Part shown: positions 19,557 to 28,718 of the stretch, in pieces
Position numbering within the stretch: position 1 is the first letter of the stretch
Layout: each line of letters starts with the position of its first letter
DNA from: CBDCCV01 sp965215025
Lineage (GTDB): Bacteria; Bacteroidota; Rhodothermia; Rhodothermales; Salinibacteraceae
Assembly: GCA_965215025.1 (NCBI GenBank)
Contig: CBDCCV010000002.1
Location: forward strand, 186,001-250,000
DNA: 64,000 bases
Direction: 5' to 3'
Made by a program: the position numbers and the translations under genes
The notes under the pieces: generated by a model
Databases searched by the model: none
The model's input: only the letters and a program-made list of their open reading frames with translations
What the model was told of the DNA's origin: nothing

Positions 19557-20243
19557 ATGCTCCTCGAAGCCCGTGACCTTGTCAAGCGCTACCCGACGGG
19601 CGGCGGGCACCTCGACGTGCTGCGCGGCGTCTCGATGGAGATCCGGCGCGGCGAGATCGTGGCCGTGGTGGGGGAGAGCGGATCGGGGAAATCGACGCTG
19701 CTGCATCTCTTAGGCGCGCTGGACCGTCCTACGAGCGGCTCCGTCTTCTACGAAGGCGAGGACCTCTTCGCCAAGGATGACGAGGCGCTGGCGGCCTTCC
19801 GCAACCGCGAGGTCGGCTTCGTCTTCCAGTTCCACCACCTCCTCCCGGAGTTCACCGCGCTCGAAAACGTAGCGATGCCCGCGCTCATCCGCCGCCAGGG
19901 CCTTTCGGAGGCGCGCCCGCGCGCGCGCGAACTCCTCTCGGCGCTCGGCCTCGAAGGGCGCGCCGAGCACCGCCCCGCGCAGCTCTCCGGCGGCGAGAAG
20001 CAGCGCGTAGCCATGGCGCGCGCCCTGATGAACGCCCCCGGCCTCGTCCTCGCCGACGAGCCGACGGGCAACCTCGACCACACCACCGCCGAGGCCTTGC
20101 ACCGCGAGATTCTGCGCCTGCGCGAGGCGTTCGAGCAGGCCTTCGTCCTCGTCACGCACAACCCCGCGCTCGCCGCCCTGGCCGACCGCGTCCTGCGCAT
20201 CGCCGAGGGCCGCCTCGCCGAGGTCGAGCGCCTGGACGCCTGA
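19557..20243 (+). CDS. lolD: Lipoprotein-releasing ABC transporter ATPase LolD-type
   Basis: Protein of 228 residues with Walker A GESGSGKSTLL, the Q-loop segment FVFQFHHLLPEFTALENV, signature LSGGEKQRVAMARAL, Walker B LVLADEPTGNLD and H-loop VTHN. The FQFHHLLPEFTALENV stretch is characteristic of LolD in lipoprotein release from the inner membrane. No LolC/LolE membrane partner is adjacent, so a FtsE/MacB-like ATPase remains a weaker alternative. Start at the ATG right after the hairpin. Confidence 0.88.
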   Translation: MLLEARDLVKRYPTGGGHLDVLRGVSMEIRRGEIVAVVGESGSGKSTLLHLLGALDRPTSGSVFYEGEDLFAKDDEALAAFRNREVGFVFQFHHLLPEFTALENVAMPALIRRQGLSEARPRARELLSALGLEGRAEHRPAQLSGGEKQRVAMARALMNAPGLVLADEPTGNLDHTTAEALHREILRLREAFEQAFVLVTHNPALAALADRVLRIAEGRLAEVERLDA

Positions 20244-20403
20244 CGGCGCGTAGGGAAGTGACGAAGTGTGGAGGAGCCGGTGGCGCTGCGGCTTAAGGAT
20301 CGTCTGCCCCGACGGAGTCGTATGAGGTCTGCCTAACCGTGCCTGTTTCCAGCCGCAGGCCAGACAGCGCGCGTTCCCCTCTACCTATCCAAAAGGTCGA
20401 GCT

Positions 20404-20661
20404 ATGACCCAGACCGCAAGAGCGCTTATGGAGGAACTCGAACGGCTCCCGGAGGCGGAGCAAGAGGAGCGCGCTGCCTCCTACCTCAAGGACCTCCAGC
20501 GTCGCAAGCGCGCGCCTGCTGATAAAGCAGGGGAGCAGCAGCAGGAGAAGCCTACGCTCTACGCCCCTTTCGAGATGCTCTTGAGAGCGGACCTCGATCT
20601 TCCGCCTGATTATTCGGAAACCTACGAAGAGCACCTGTACGGGATCAAGAAGCATGACTGA
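20404..20661 (+). CDS. Putative antitoxin of a PIN-type toxin-antitoxin pair
   Basis: Protein of 85 residues, helical and highly charged (ALMEELERLPEAEQEERAASYLKDLQRRKR), with a proline-rich acidic C-terminal tail (DLDLPPDYSETYEEHLYGI) of the sort that wraps around a PIN toxin. Its last 8 bases overlap the PIN gene start, typical of a translationally coupled antitoxin-toxin operon. No DNA-binding fold is obvious. Confidence 0.7.
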   Translation: MTQTARALMEELERLPEAEQEERAASYLKDLQRRKRAPADKAGEQQQEKPTLYAPFEMLLRADLDLPPDYSETYEEHLYGIKKHD

Positions 20662-21067
20662 GGTCTTCCTCGATACCAGTCACGTGATTGCCCTCGCCAA
20701 TAAGCGGGACGCCTACCACGAAAAAGCGCTCGCAGTAGCCAAGCAGGTTTCAGGAGCCAAGGCACGAGTCATCACGACTCAAGCCGTACTCACCGAGGTT
20801 GGAAACGCCCTCGCGTCTGTGAAATACCGCTCCTTCGCAGTCCAATACATCGAGGCGGTTGAGCAGGCCTCCACCTTCGAGGTCGTTTACTCGACCGAAG
20901 ACCTGTTTCATCGCGGCCTGACCCTGTACGGGAGTCGGCAGGACAAGTCCTGGGGCATCACGGACTGCATCTCCTTCGTCGTCATGCGCGACAGAGACCT
21001 CCGCGACGCTCTATCGGCAGACAAGGACTTCGAGCAGGCCGGCTTCAACGCGCTGCTGCGCGTATAA
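20654..21067 (+). CDS. PIN-domain ribonuclease toxin (VapC-like)
   Basis: Protein of 137 residues with the conserved acidic residues of PIN nucleases: Asp in VFLDTSH, Glu in VLTEVGNAL, Asp in WGITDCISF and Asp in SADKDFEQAGF. Mg-dependent RNA cleavage is the expected activity, restrained by the overlapping upstream gene product. Length and residue spacing are normal, so the toxin looks intact. Confidence 0.88.
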   Translation: MTEVFLDTSHVIALANKRDAYHEKALAVAKQVSGAKARVITTQAVLTEVGNALASVKYRSFAVQYIEAVEQASTFEVVYSTEDLFHRGLTLYGSRQDKSWGITDCISFVVMRDRDLRDALSADKDFEQAGFNALLRV

Positions 21068-21068
21068 A

Positions 21069-21150
21069 GAGGAAGGAGCGAAGAGCCGAGGAGGCGACGC
21101 TCCCGCTTCGCTTCCTCGCTTCGTCTTCTCTTCGTCTTCTCTTCGTCTCA
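21069..21150. repeat. Intergenic purine/pyrimidine hairpin upstream of nadA
   Basis: A purine-rich arm (GAGGAAGGAGCGAAGAGCCGAGGAGG) is followed by CTTCGCTTCCTC and repeated CTTCGTCTTCT units. Several registers pair, giving an imperfect stem. It lies between the PIN toxin gene and nadA. Confidence 0.6.
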
Positions 21151-21227
21151 GCAGAAAAACGAACCTCCGCGCGCCTGCGGCATACAAAGCGTCCGCTTCA
21201 AAAACGTCACAACAGCGCGCTACGACT

Positions 21228-22238
21228 ATGGCTCAGACCGCTGTGGCCGAACTCCCCGTTCTCGAACCCGGCGCCGGCTACGTGCAAGAGGCCGTCGATC
21301 CGGTGCTCGACCTCTTCGACGAGATCGAGCGCCTCAAGAAGGAAAAGAACGCCATCCTCCTGGCGCACTATTACCAGGAGGCCGACATCCAGGACCTGGC
21401 CGACTACATCGGCGACTCGCTCGGCCTGGCTCGTGAGGCGGCCGAGACCGACGCCGAGGTCATCGTCTTCTGCGGCGTGCACTTCATGGCCGAGACGGCG
21501 AAGATCCTCAACCCCACGAAGAAGGTGCTCCTCCCGGACCTCAACGCCGGCTGCTCCCTGGCCGACACCTGCCCGGCCGACGAGTTCGCCGCCTGGCTCG
21601 AAAACTACCCCGAGCACAAGGTCATTACCTACGTGAACTCCTCGGCCGCCGTCAAGGCGCTCTCAGACGTGACGTGCACCTCCAGTTCGGCCGCGCACAT
21701 CATCAACCAGTTTCCCAAGGAGCAGCCGCTCATCTTCGCCCCGGACCGCAACCTGGGCGCCTACCTCGCCAAGGAGACCGGCCGCACGGACATGGTCCTG
21801 TGGGACGGCGTGTGTATCGTGCACGAGACGTTCAGCGAGAAGAAGATCCTGCGCAAGAAGGTCCGCTACCCCGAGGCGCTCCTCGTGGCGCACCCGGAGT
21901 GCGAAGACGCCGTCCTGCGCCACGCCGACTTTATCGGCTCGACGAGCCAGATCTTGCGCTTCGTAGGCGAGGACGCGCACGACGCCTTCATCGTGGCGAC
22001 CGAAGAGGGCATCCTCCACCAGATGCGGAAGGCGCATCCGGAAAAAACCTTCATCCCGGCCCCGCCGGAGAGCGGGTGCAACTGCAACCAGTGCCCGCAC
22101 ATGCGCCTGAACACGCTCGAAAAGCTCTACCTCTGCCTCGAGCACGAGCAGCCCGAGATCACGATGGAGAAGGAGCTGCGCCAAGCTGCCCTCAAACCCA
22201 TCGAGAAGATGATGGAGATGAGCCGGGGGGTGAGCTAA
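21228..22238 (+). CDS. nadA: Quinolinate synthase NadA
   Basis: Protein of 336 residues. It condenses iminoaspartate with dihydroxyacetone phosphate to quinolinate in NAD biosynthesis. Family signatures are present: AHYYQEADIQDLADYIGDSL near the N-terminus, CGVHFMAETAKIL, and the three [4Fe-4S] cysteines in the DLNAGCSLADTC, HPECEDAV and ESGCNCNQCPH regions. The nadB/nadC partners are not in the window. Confidence 0.97.
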   Translation: MAQTAVAELPVLEPGAGYVQEAVDPVLDLFDEIERLKKEKNAILLAHYYQEADIQDLADYIGDSLGLAREAAETDAEVIVFCGVHFMAETAKILNPTKKVLLPDLNAGCSLADTCPADEFAAWLENYPEHKVITYVNSSAAVKALSDVTCTSSSAAHIINQFPKEQPLIFAPDRNLGAYLAKETGRTDMVLWDGVCIVHETFSEKKILRKKVRYPEALLVAHPECEDAVLRHADFIGSTSQILRFVGEDAHDAFIVATEEGILHQMRKAHPEKTFIPAPPESGCNCNQCPHMRLNTLEKLYLCLEHEQPEITMEKELRQAALKPIEKMMEMSRGVS

Positions 22239-22242
22239 AGGG

Positions 22243-22824
22243 ATGCAGCCGCGCGACGACGTACGGGCCGAGGCGCGCTTCGACCCGAAGCTCAAGACGT
22301 ACTTCTTTCTCTACGGCGTCTGGGTGCTGACGATCAGCGTGGTCGGCCTCATCGTGCTGCCGTTCTGGCTGGCGCTGGGGTACCTCTGGGCGCGGCGCTA
22401 CTACGAGAGCCTCGCCTGCCTGCTCACCGAGCGCTCGCTTGTCGTCAAAAAAGGCGTCCTCTTCCGCACCGAGAAGACCATCCCGCTCGACAAGATCCAG
22501 GACTTCTCGCTTAAAGAAGGGCCGCTCTTACGGAAGCTCGGCCTGGCCAAGCTCGACATCGAGACGGCGGGCGGGGGGAGCAGCCAGGGCAACGCCGAGG
22601 CCGCGCTCGTGGGCGTGATGGACGTGTACGCCTTCCGCGACCGGGTGCTGACGCAGCGCGACGCCGTGCAGGCCCACCACCGCCGCACGCCGGGGCCGGC
22701 CCTGCCCGAGCATGGCGGCGCCCCGGCCTCCTCCGAGCAGGTGCTCTCCGACATCCGCGACACCTTGCAACGCATCGAGCGGCACCTGCGTCAAACGGCC
22801 CCGCCGACGGAAAAGGAGCAGTAG
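22243..22824 (+). CDS. Bacterial PH-domain (bPH2) membrane protein
   Basis: Protein of 193 residues starting 4 bases after nadA. Two membrane helices (about residues 22-50) lead into a bPH2 domain (YYESLACLLTERSLVVKKGVLF followed by TIPLDKIQDFSLKEGPL), as in YdbS/YdbT-type proteins. The C-terminal segment is predicted to form a helix (EQVLSDIRDTLQRIERHL). The function of the family is unclear, with membrane-associated roles. The gene is probably cotranscribed with nadA. Confidence 0.8.
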   Translation: MQPRDDVRAEARFDPKLKTYFFLYGVWVLTISVVGLIVLPFWLALGYLWARRYYESLACLLTERSLVVKKGVLFRTEKTIPLDKIQDFSLKEGPLLRKLGLAKLDIETAGGGSSQGNAEAALVGVMDVYAFRDRVLTQRDAVQAHHRRTPGPALPEHGGAPASSEQVLSDIRDTLQRIERHLRQTAPPTEKEQ

Positions 22825-22927
22825 TGCCAGAGTCGTCTAAGCGAAAACGGCCCAAAACCTCTTCGGCACTGAGGGGCTTTGTAAAACGCCTATCCCTCTA
22901 AAACGCAGCAGATTTTGGCAAAGCGAT

Positions 22928-23509
22928 ATGGACGCTCTGGTATTGAAAACCGCCGGCGTGCTCGACCTCTCTGACGACGAGCTGCTGCGCCTGTGCTCGG
23001 CGAACCGCGATCTCCAGATCGAGCGCGACCGCCACGGCAACCTGATCTTTATGGCTCCCGCCGGCAGTGGAACGAGCAACCGAAACGCCACGCTCGTCTC
23101 GAAGCTCTACGCCTGGAACGAAGCACAGGGCGAGGGCAAGGTCTTCGGGCCGGACGGCGGCTTCCGTCTGCCCAACGGCGCCATGCGCGCGCCGGACGCC
23201 TCGTGGATCCCCAACGCGCGCTGGGAGGCGTTCAGCCCCGAGGAGCAGATGAAGTTCTTGCCGCTCTGCCCGGATTTTTTGGTCGAACTCCGCTCAGCCT
23301 CGGACCGCCTGCGGCCGCTCCAGGACAAGATGGCCGAGTGGATGGAGAACGGCTGCCGTCTGGCCTGGCTCATCGACATCGCCGGGGAGCAGGCGTACGT
23401 CTACCGCGCCGAGGAAGAGGAGCCGGAGCACGTCGGCTCGTTCGATGCATCGCTCTCCGGCGAGGACGTGCTGCCGGGGTTTCAGTTAGCGTTGAAGGCG
23501 TTGCGGTAG
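22928..23509 (+). CDS. Uma2 family (DUF820) endonuclease-fold protein
   Basis: Protein of 193 residues with the DUF820 PD-(D/E)XK layout: LSDDELLRLCSANRDLQIERD, the acidic site in RAPDASWIPNARW, and the FLVELRSASDRLRPLQDKMAEWMENGCRLAWLID region with the catalytic E/K pair. Members are often mobile and present in many copies in cyanobacteria and Bacteroidota. Their substrate is unknown. Confidence 0.88.
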   Translation: MDALVLKTAGVLDLSDDELLRLCSANRDLQIERDRHGNLIFMAPAGSGTSNRNATLVSKLYAWNEAQGEGKVFGPDGGFRLPNGAMRAPDASWIPNARWEAFSPEEQMKFLPLCPDFLVELRSASDRLRPLQDKMAEWMENGCRLAWLIDIAGEQAYVYRAEEEEPEHVGSFDASLSGEDVLPGFQLALKALR

Positions 23510-23575
23510 AGCAAAGAAGCGCCGCGTTTTGTACATTGGTAACCCGAACGCAAACCCAACGACGAGGCCTCCGCT

Positions 23576-24058
23576 GTGAACACAAAGCTTTTGGAGCGCG
23601 TCCGCGAAGAGATCGTCTTCCACCCGCAGCGGTTCTCGGCGGCGCACTGGGCCTTTGCGCGCAACGCCGCCGAGGTGATCCGCCAGGAAGCGGCGCCGCG
23701 CGGGTTTAAGTGCTGCATCGCCGGGCACACGCTCTTGATGAGCGAGAAGAGCAGCGAGCGTGACCTGCTCTGCCGCAGCGGCCTTCACAACAACGACGGC
23801 TCGCTCTACCAGCGCGCCGGCGAGGTGCTCGGTCTCACAAAAGAGCAGCGCCTGGAGCTGTTCTTCCCCAGCCAGTGGGACGCGCCGTACAAGCAGGATT
23901 ACTACCTGTGCAGCCTCGAAGACGAAGCCGAGGTCTGCGCCGCGTACATCGATTACTTCATGAGCAAGCACGGCTTTGCGGGTGAGCGCCGCCGCGCCGC
24001 CACGCAGGAAGCGGCCTCCTCGCACCGCCCGTCCACGCTGGCACGGCTGCTCGCCTAA
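23576..24058 (+). CDS. Conserved hypothetical protein
   Basis: Protein of 160 residues starting at a GTG (23576). It is soluble, with the segments HPQRFSAAHWAFARNAAE and LTKEQRLELFFPSQWDAPYK and a Ser/Arg-rich C-terminal tail. It has five cysteines but no CxxC pair. I do not recognise a family. The frame has normal codon use for the region and no plausible alternative on the other strand. Confidence 0.6.
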   Translation: MNTKLLERVREEIVFHPQRFSAAHWAFARNAAEVIRQEAAPRGFKCCIAGHTLLMSEKSSERDLLCRSGLHNNDGSLYQRAGEVLGLTKEQRLELFFPSQWDAPYKQDYYLCSLEDEAEVCAAYIDYFMSKHGFAGERRRAATQEAASSHRPSTLARLLA

Positions 24059-24128
24059 GCCCGCGCCGCTCGCTCAGCTTCGACGCGCTCCTTTCTTTTC
24101 CTCTCGGTTGCCACAGACAGACCGCGCC

Positions 24129-24323
24129 ATGCATTTTTTCATCTCGCTGATTCTCACCCTCGCGCTCACAGCCTTCGGGGTCGTGCTCGTCTCGCTCATC
24201 ATCGGCATCTGGCCGGCGTGGATCGATGGGGTGCTTCTGGCGGTGGCCGTGGTGGGCGGCGCGCTTGGCATTGCGGGCGCGTGGCGCAGCCTGAAAAGTG
24301 AGCGCTCGGCGGAGTCCGTCTAG
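24129..24323 (+). CDS. Small membrane protein, two helices
   Basis: Protein of 64 residues starting MHFFISLILT. Residues 4-28 and 34-54 form two hydrophobic helices separated by PAWIDG, followed by a short polar tail (WRSLKSERSAESV). The ATG at 24129 is the natural start; the upstream frame is basic and untypical. Function unknown. Confidence 0.55.
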   Translation: MHFFISLILTLALTAFGVVLVSLIIGIWPAWIDGVLLAVAVVGGALGIAGAWRSLKSERSAESV

Positions 24324-24366
24324 AGAGGTGCCGCCCCGCCCGTGCTCTCCAAAAACGCAGGGTGCT

Positions 24367-25857
24367 TTAGAGCACCACGCGCAGGGTGAGCATCGGCTCG
24401 AAGCGGCGCTCGGCCAGGAAGCGCGGCGTGCCGTCGGGGGCGCCGCCGATCTCCTCGAAGGTGTAGCGCGCCCGCACGCGCAGCCAGAGGCGCGGCGTCA
24501 GGCCGTAGTCCGCCCCGAAGAGCAGGGCGGACTCGTCGCCGAGCGGGTCGAGGAGGCTGATGACGCCGCGCCGCCCGGTCCGGTCGAGGCCCACGTCAAA
24601 GCGCAGGCTTTCCGTCTGCGCGAAGAGGCGCAGGTGGTACGCGCTCAGGTCCTGCGCGCCGTACTGACGGACGAAGTGCGACCACAGCTCGAAACGCTCG
24701 AAGAAGACGAAGCGCAGCTCCGTTTCCAGTCCGTTGCCGGCGCGCACCTCGGAAAGCGGCACGCCCACGAACGCCGGCGCCGGCGCATCGGCGAAAAAGC
24801 GCTTAGCCGCCACCGTACGCGCGCGCGCGCCGTTGACGCGGTAGAGCGCGCCGAAGTAGCCGGGCAGAAACTCGTCGCCGCGCCGGTGATAGGCCAGCCG
24901 CACGCGGAAGCGCGCCAGGTCGATAAAGTTGGCGCTCTCCAGATCGACGCCGGCGCTGAAGCCGCGGCCGTAGTGCTGGAAGGCGGCGTACGAGGCGAAC
25001 GGCGCCAGGCGGATGCCGCCGAGGTCGAGCACGTCGAAGGCCGCCTCGGCGGCGTAGGCGGTGGGCGCCTCCGTCGTGTCTGTCGAGGCGGCCCGCTCAA
25101 GAAGGCCGAGGTCCGTAGCGGCGCTGAGGCCGAGGCTGAGCGAGCGCGTGCGCACGCCATCGGCAAAAAAGAGCGGGCGCAGTTGCAGGTGCGCGCCCGT
25201 CACCCCGTCGAGGCGCACGTCATCGGTAAAGGCGGCGAGGCGGGCGGCGCGCGTGGTCAGCGCCGTCTCCAGGCCGACGGTGCGCGCCTCCCACGCCACG
25301 TCGGAGCGGTAGAAGTTGACGAGGTGGCCCGTGCCGAGGCGCATCTGCCGGATGAGACCGGCGCGCAGATGCAAGGGCGAGGCCGGCGGCGCGTTGTAGC
25401 GCACAAAGCGGACGAGGCGCACGAGGTCGTACCACTCGTCAAAGTCCTCACCGTAGGTCCCGTACGCGCCGCCGCGCACGGTCCCGATGAAGCGCCCGAC
25501 GACGGGCCGCGTCACGAGGTCGAGGTCGAGCACAGCCCCCGCGCGCCACTGCGGCCCGATGAGCGACGGCCCCGCGCCCACGTCCAAGCTCGACTCGTAG
25601 CGCCACCATACGCGCTGAAGCTCCTCGCGCGGGTCGTCCGCCGCGCCGAAGCGCACGGGCTGCGCCTGCGCAAACGGCGCGCTCGCCGTGGCGATCAGCA
25701 GCAGGACGATGAGGACGGACGTGTGGGAGGGTGGGAGTGCGGGAGAGATCAGGAAGCGAAGAAGTGAGGAGACGAAGAGAAAGGCGTCGTTTCGTCGTTT
25801 CCCTGTCTCTTCGTTTCTGTTCCTTGCTTCTCCACGCCCACACTCCCGACCCCCCAT
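24367..25857 (-). CDS. Outer-membrane beta-barrel protein, start uncertain
   Basis: A putative porin-like protein. A hydrophobic signal (VLIVLLLIATASAPFAQAQ, near 25720-25670) is followed by a strand-rich body with alternating hydrophobic residues and a terminal strand ending in TLRVVL. The frame is open far upstream, but no ATG, GTG or TTG lies close to the signal peptide. The nearest ATG is at 25857, inside a purine/pyrimidine hairpin, and would add a long basic leader. The true start may be a rare codon or the leader may be genuine. The end at 24367 is certain. Confidence 0.65.
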   Translation of the reverse strand: MGGRECGRGEARNRNEETGKRRNDAFLFVSSLLRFLISPALPPSHTSVLIVLLLIATASAPFAQAQPVRFGAADDPREELQRVWWRYESSLDVGAGPSLIGPQWRAGAVLDLDLVTRPVVGRFIGTVRGGAYGTYGEDFDEWYDLVRLVRFVRYNAPPASPLHLRAGLIRQMRLGTGHLVNFYRSDVAWEARTVGLETALTTRAARLAAFTDDVRLDGVTGAHLQLRPLFFADGVRTRSLSLGLSAATDLGLLERAASTDTTEAPTAYAAEAAFDVLDLGGIRLAPFASYAAFQHYGRGFSAGVDLESANFIDLARFRVRLAYHRRGDEFLPGYFGALYRVNGARARTVAAKRFFADAPAPAFVGVPLSEVRAGNGLETELRFVFFERFELWSHFVRQYGAQDLSAYHLRLFAQTESLRFDVGLDRTGRRGVISLLDPLGDESALLFGADYGLTPRLWLRVRARYTFEEIGGAPDGTPRFLAERRFEPMLTLRVVL

Positions 25858-25860
25858 ACG
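25720..25860. repeat. Long intergenic purine/pyrimidine hairpin
   Basis: ACGAAGAGA at 25772-25780 pairs with TCTCTTCGT at 25806-25814. Outside it, GGAAGCGAAGAAG faces CTTGCTTCTCC and GTGTGGGAGGGTGGGAGTG faces CACACTCCC, so the whole stretch can fold into a long imperfect stem. The left arm (plus strand) is purine-rich. It sits between the outer-membrane protein gene and the divergent symporter gene. Confidence 0.65.
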
Positions 25861-25948
25861 CACACCCTCCGAATAGGTCACGTGCCCTTCTGATCTGCTG
25901 TTTGTACCTTCTGCGCGCCCAAGGTATTCGTCCGCGCGCTCAATTGCC

Positions 25949-27748
25949 ATGCAGCTTGTTGATTGGCTCATCGTTTTAGGCTACATGGCGGCCACGCTGG
26001 CGCTGGGGTTCGTCCTGGCGCGGCGCGCCTCCGGCTCGATGGAGGACTTCTTCGTCTCCGGAAGAAACCTGCCGTGGTGGCTGGCCGGGACCTCGATGGC
26101 GGCCACGACCTTTTCCGTAGACACGCCGCTTTACATCGCCGGCGTGGTGGGGACGCGCGGGATCGCGGGGAACTGGGAGTGGTGGTGCTTTGCGTTCGGG
26201 CACGCCGTCTTGATCTACGTCTTCGCGCGGCTGTGGCGCCGCTCGGCCATCGTCACCGATGCCGAACTCATCGAGATGCGCTACGCGGGCGCCTCGGCCG
26301 CCTGGCTGCGCGGGATCAAGGCGTTTCTTTTTGCCGTGCCCATCAACTGCATCGGCATCAGCTACATCATGCTCGCCGTCGTGAAGGTGATCGGCGCTTT
26401 GGGCATCTGGGCCGACTTCGGTTTTTTAGAGGGCGATACGGTCTTCGGCACGGACCCGAAGCTCCTCACCGTGATCGGCGTCTCGATTGTTGTGCTGATC
26501 TACGCCGGGCTGTCGGGGCTGTGGGGCGTGGTGGTGACGGACTTTTTTCAGTTTTTCCTCGCGCTCTTTGGGGCCGTCTTGGTGGCCTGGTACGCCATCT
26601 CCAGCCCGGAGGTGGGCGGCCTCGGCGGCTTGGTGGAGAAGTCGCAGGCGTTCACGGATTTTGACGTGCTCGCTTTCGTGCCGCTGCGCTGGGACGCCGA
26701 GGCGCTTTTCGGGCTGGGGTGGAGCAGCTTTGCGGGCATCTCGGCCTCGACGTTTGCGGCGTACGTGGGCTTGCAGTGGTGGACGTTCCGCCGCTCCGAC
26801 GGCGGGGGCGAGTTTATCCAACGCCTGGCCGCCGCCCGCACCGAGGCCGAGGCCGAAAAGGCGGCGTGGTTCTTCAACATCATGAACTACGTCGTGCGCA
26901 CGTGGCCGTGGATCTTGGTCGCCCTCGCCGCTTTGGTGATCTACCCCGACCTCGAAGACCGCGAACTCGGCTACCCGAAGTTGATGCTCGACTTCCTGCC
27001 GGTGGGCGTCCTGGGGCTGGTGGTGGCCTCGCTCGTGGCCGCCTTCATGAGCACGGTCTCGACGCAGATCAACTGGGGCGCGTCCTACCTCACGAACGAC
27101 CTCTACCGCCGCTTCTGGCATCCCGAGGCGACGCAGGCCGAACTCGTCGTGGCGGGCCGCGTGGCGTCGGCCTTGATCACGGCGCTTGGGGCCGTGTTCG
27201 CGTTTTTCGCGGACGACGTGGGCGCGGTCTTCCGGCTCGTCATCGCCATCGGGACGGGGCCGGGCGTGGTTTTGATCCTGCGCTGGTTCTGGTGGCGGAT
27301 CAACGCCTGGGCCGAGCTGGCGGCCATGCTCACCGGCTTCGTCATCGGCCTTTTCACGACGCTGATCCCGCTGGTGCAGATCGCGGACTTCGGCGTGCGC
27401 CTTACGGTGATCACCGGGATCACGACGCTGGTGTGGGTGGCGGTAATGCTGCTCACGCCGCCGGAACCGGAGGCCAAGCTTGTAGACTTCTACCGGCGCG
27501 TGCGCCCGCCGGGGCCGGGGTGGGAAAAACAGCGCGCGGCCACGGGCCTGGCCCCGGCGCAGTCGCTCACCTTTGAACTCAAACGCGTGGCGGCGGCCGT
27601 GCTCGTGCTCTTCGGGCTGATGTTCGGGACGGGCGCGGCGCTGCTCTTGCGCTGGCCGCTGGCCGGAGTGATGAGCGTGATGGCGGCAGTCGGTCTGGCG
27701 TGGCTCGGGCGGCTGCGCGCGCGTGCCGGAGAGCGTGTGGGTGGGTGA
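25949..27748 (+). CDS. Sodium:solute symporter (SSS) family
   Basis: Protein of 599 residues with about 14 membrane helices and the SSS segments MEDFFVSGRNLPWWLAGTSMAATTFSVDTPL and ASLVAAFMSTVSTQINWGASYL, which form the sodium-binding core. The C-terminal tail is predicted cytoplasmic and basic. It is a paralogue of the protein at 61095-62945. Substrate not inferable; sugar and amino-acid transporters are both in the family. No transporter-associated enzyme is adjacent. Confidence 0.9.
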   Translation: MQLVDWLIVLGYMAATLALGFVLARRASGSMEDFFVSGRNLPWWLAGTSMAATTFSVDTPLYIAGVVGTRGIAGNWEWWCFAFGHAVLIYVFARLWRRSAIVTDAELIEMRYAGASAAWLRGIKAFLFAVPINCIGISYIMLAVVKVIGALGIWADFGFLEGDTVFGTDPKLLTVIGVSIVVLIYAGLSGLWGVVVTDFFQFFLALFGAVLVAWYAISSPEVGGLGGLVEKSQAFTDFDVLAFVPLRWDAEALFGLGWSSFAGISASTFAAYVGLQWWTFRRSDGGGEFIQRLAAARTEAEAEKAAWFFNIMNYVVRTWPWILVALAALVIYPDLEDRELGYPKLMLDFLPVGVLGLVVASLVAAFMSTVSTQINWGASYLTNDLYRRFWHPEATQAELVVAGRVASALITALGAVFAFFADDVGAVFRLVIAIGTGPGVVLILRWFWWRINAWAELAAMLTGFVIGLFTTLIPLVQIADFGVRLTVITGITTLVWVAVMLLTPPEPEAKLVDFYRRVRPPGPGWEKQRAATGLAPAQSLTFELKRVAAAVLVLFGLMFGTGAALLLRWPLAGVMSVMAAVGLAWLGRLRARAGERVGG

Positions 27749-27867
27749 GCGGAGGGGAGGGGCGCGCCTTACCCCCGCACGCCGCCTTTTGCCTGCGCCA
27801 TAGAGAAACACAACGCGGCGGGTTTCCATTTGAGAAAATCCGTCTCCACTTCAGACTGCCGCCCCTC

Positions 27868-28503
27868 ATGGACGTCCTTCGTTCGCTCCCGCTCTTCCCG
27901 CTGGGCATCGTACTTTATCCCGATGAGCGCCGGCCGCTGCACATCTTCGAGCCGCGCTACAAGGACATGGCCCGGTACTGCCTGGACGAAGAGGCGCCCT
28001 TCGGCATCGTCTTTTTTGAGGAGGGGAGCATGGCGGAGGTCGGCTCCACGGCCGTCATCGACCGCGTGACGCGCCGGTACGACGACGGCCGCCTCGACAT
28101 TCTCGTCACCGGCGCGGCGCGCTTCCGCATCCACGGCCTCCATGAGGAGCGCCCCTACCTCACCGCCGACGTGGAGCTGATCGAGGACCCGGCCGAGCCG
28201 CCGCCGCAGGACATGAAAGAGCGCGTCATCACGCAGCACATGAAGCTTTTGGAACTGGCCGGCCACACCGTGCGGCCGAGCCTGTACGAGGGCGTCAGCC
28301 GCCTCTCGTACGTCCTGGCGCAGAACGCCGGCCTGCAAGCGCGCCAGAAGCAGCGCCTCTTGGAGATGCCGACGGAGGAGGAGCGCATCGGCTTCTTGAT
28401 CGCGCACTTCGAGGCGCTCATTCCCCGCATCGAGCAGCAGGAGGACCTGCGGCGCCGGGTCCGCTCCAACGGCCACTTCAAGGGCTTCCCCTCGGGGGAG
28501 TAG
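27868..28503 (+). CDS. LON peptidase substrate-binding-domain protein
   Basis: Protein of 211 residues starting MDVLRSLPLFPLGIVLYPDERRPL and continuing HIFEPRYKDMARYCL, the characteristic start of the Lon N-terminal (LAN/PUA-like) domain. The remainder is helical. No ATPase or protease domain is present; stand-alone proteins of this kind are widespread. The ATG at 27868 is chosen because the frame upstream is rich in Arg and Gly. Confidence 0.88.
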   Translation: MDVLRSLPLFPLGIVLYPDERRPLHIFEPRYKDMARYCLDEEAPFGIVFFEEGSMAEVGSTAVIDRVTRRYDDGRLDILVTGAARFRIHGLHEERPYLTADVELIEDPAEPPPQDMKERVITQHMKLLELAGHTVRPSLYEGVSRLSYVLAQNAGLQARQKQRLLEMPTEEERIGFLIAHFEALIPRIEQQEDLRRRVRSNGHFKGFPSGE

Positions 28504-28718
28504 ATGAACGACGCAGGAGGTTAACAGAATGTAAGGTCTGCCGAACCTCAAGCGAGCCTGCACCGGCCCAGTTGAACTCGTTGTGGAAAACCTATAACAT
28601 GAGGAGCGTGCGAGGGCCGCACGTGCCGGCGCCAAAGAGGGCAGCACCGGATGCTCAACCGCCTGCCCGCTTTTTACGCCGCGACTTCTTCGCCCTTAGC
28701 TGAGTTTCCGTCCTCGTT

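Noticed and set aside
20654..21067. Orphan PIN gene without antitoxin
   Set aside because: A small charged frame overlaps its start by 8 bases, so it is part of a pair.
26426..27829. Open reading frame of 467 codons opposite the symporter gene
   Set aside because: Composition is His/Arg-rich and no family pattern is seen. The opposite strand encodes a clear symporter.
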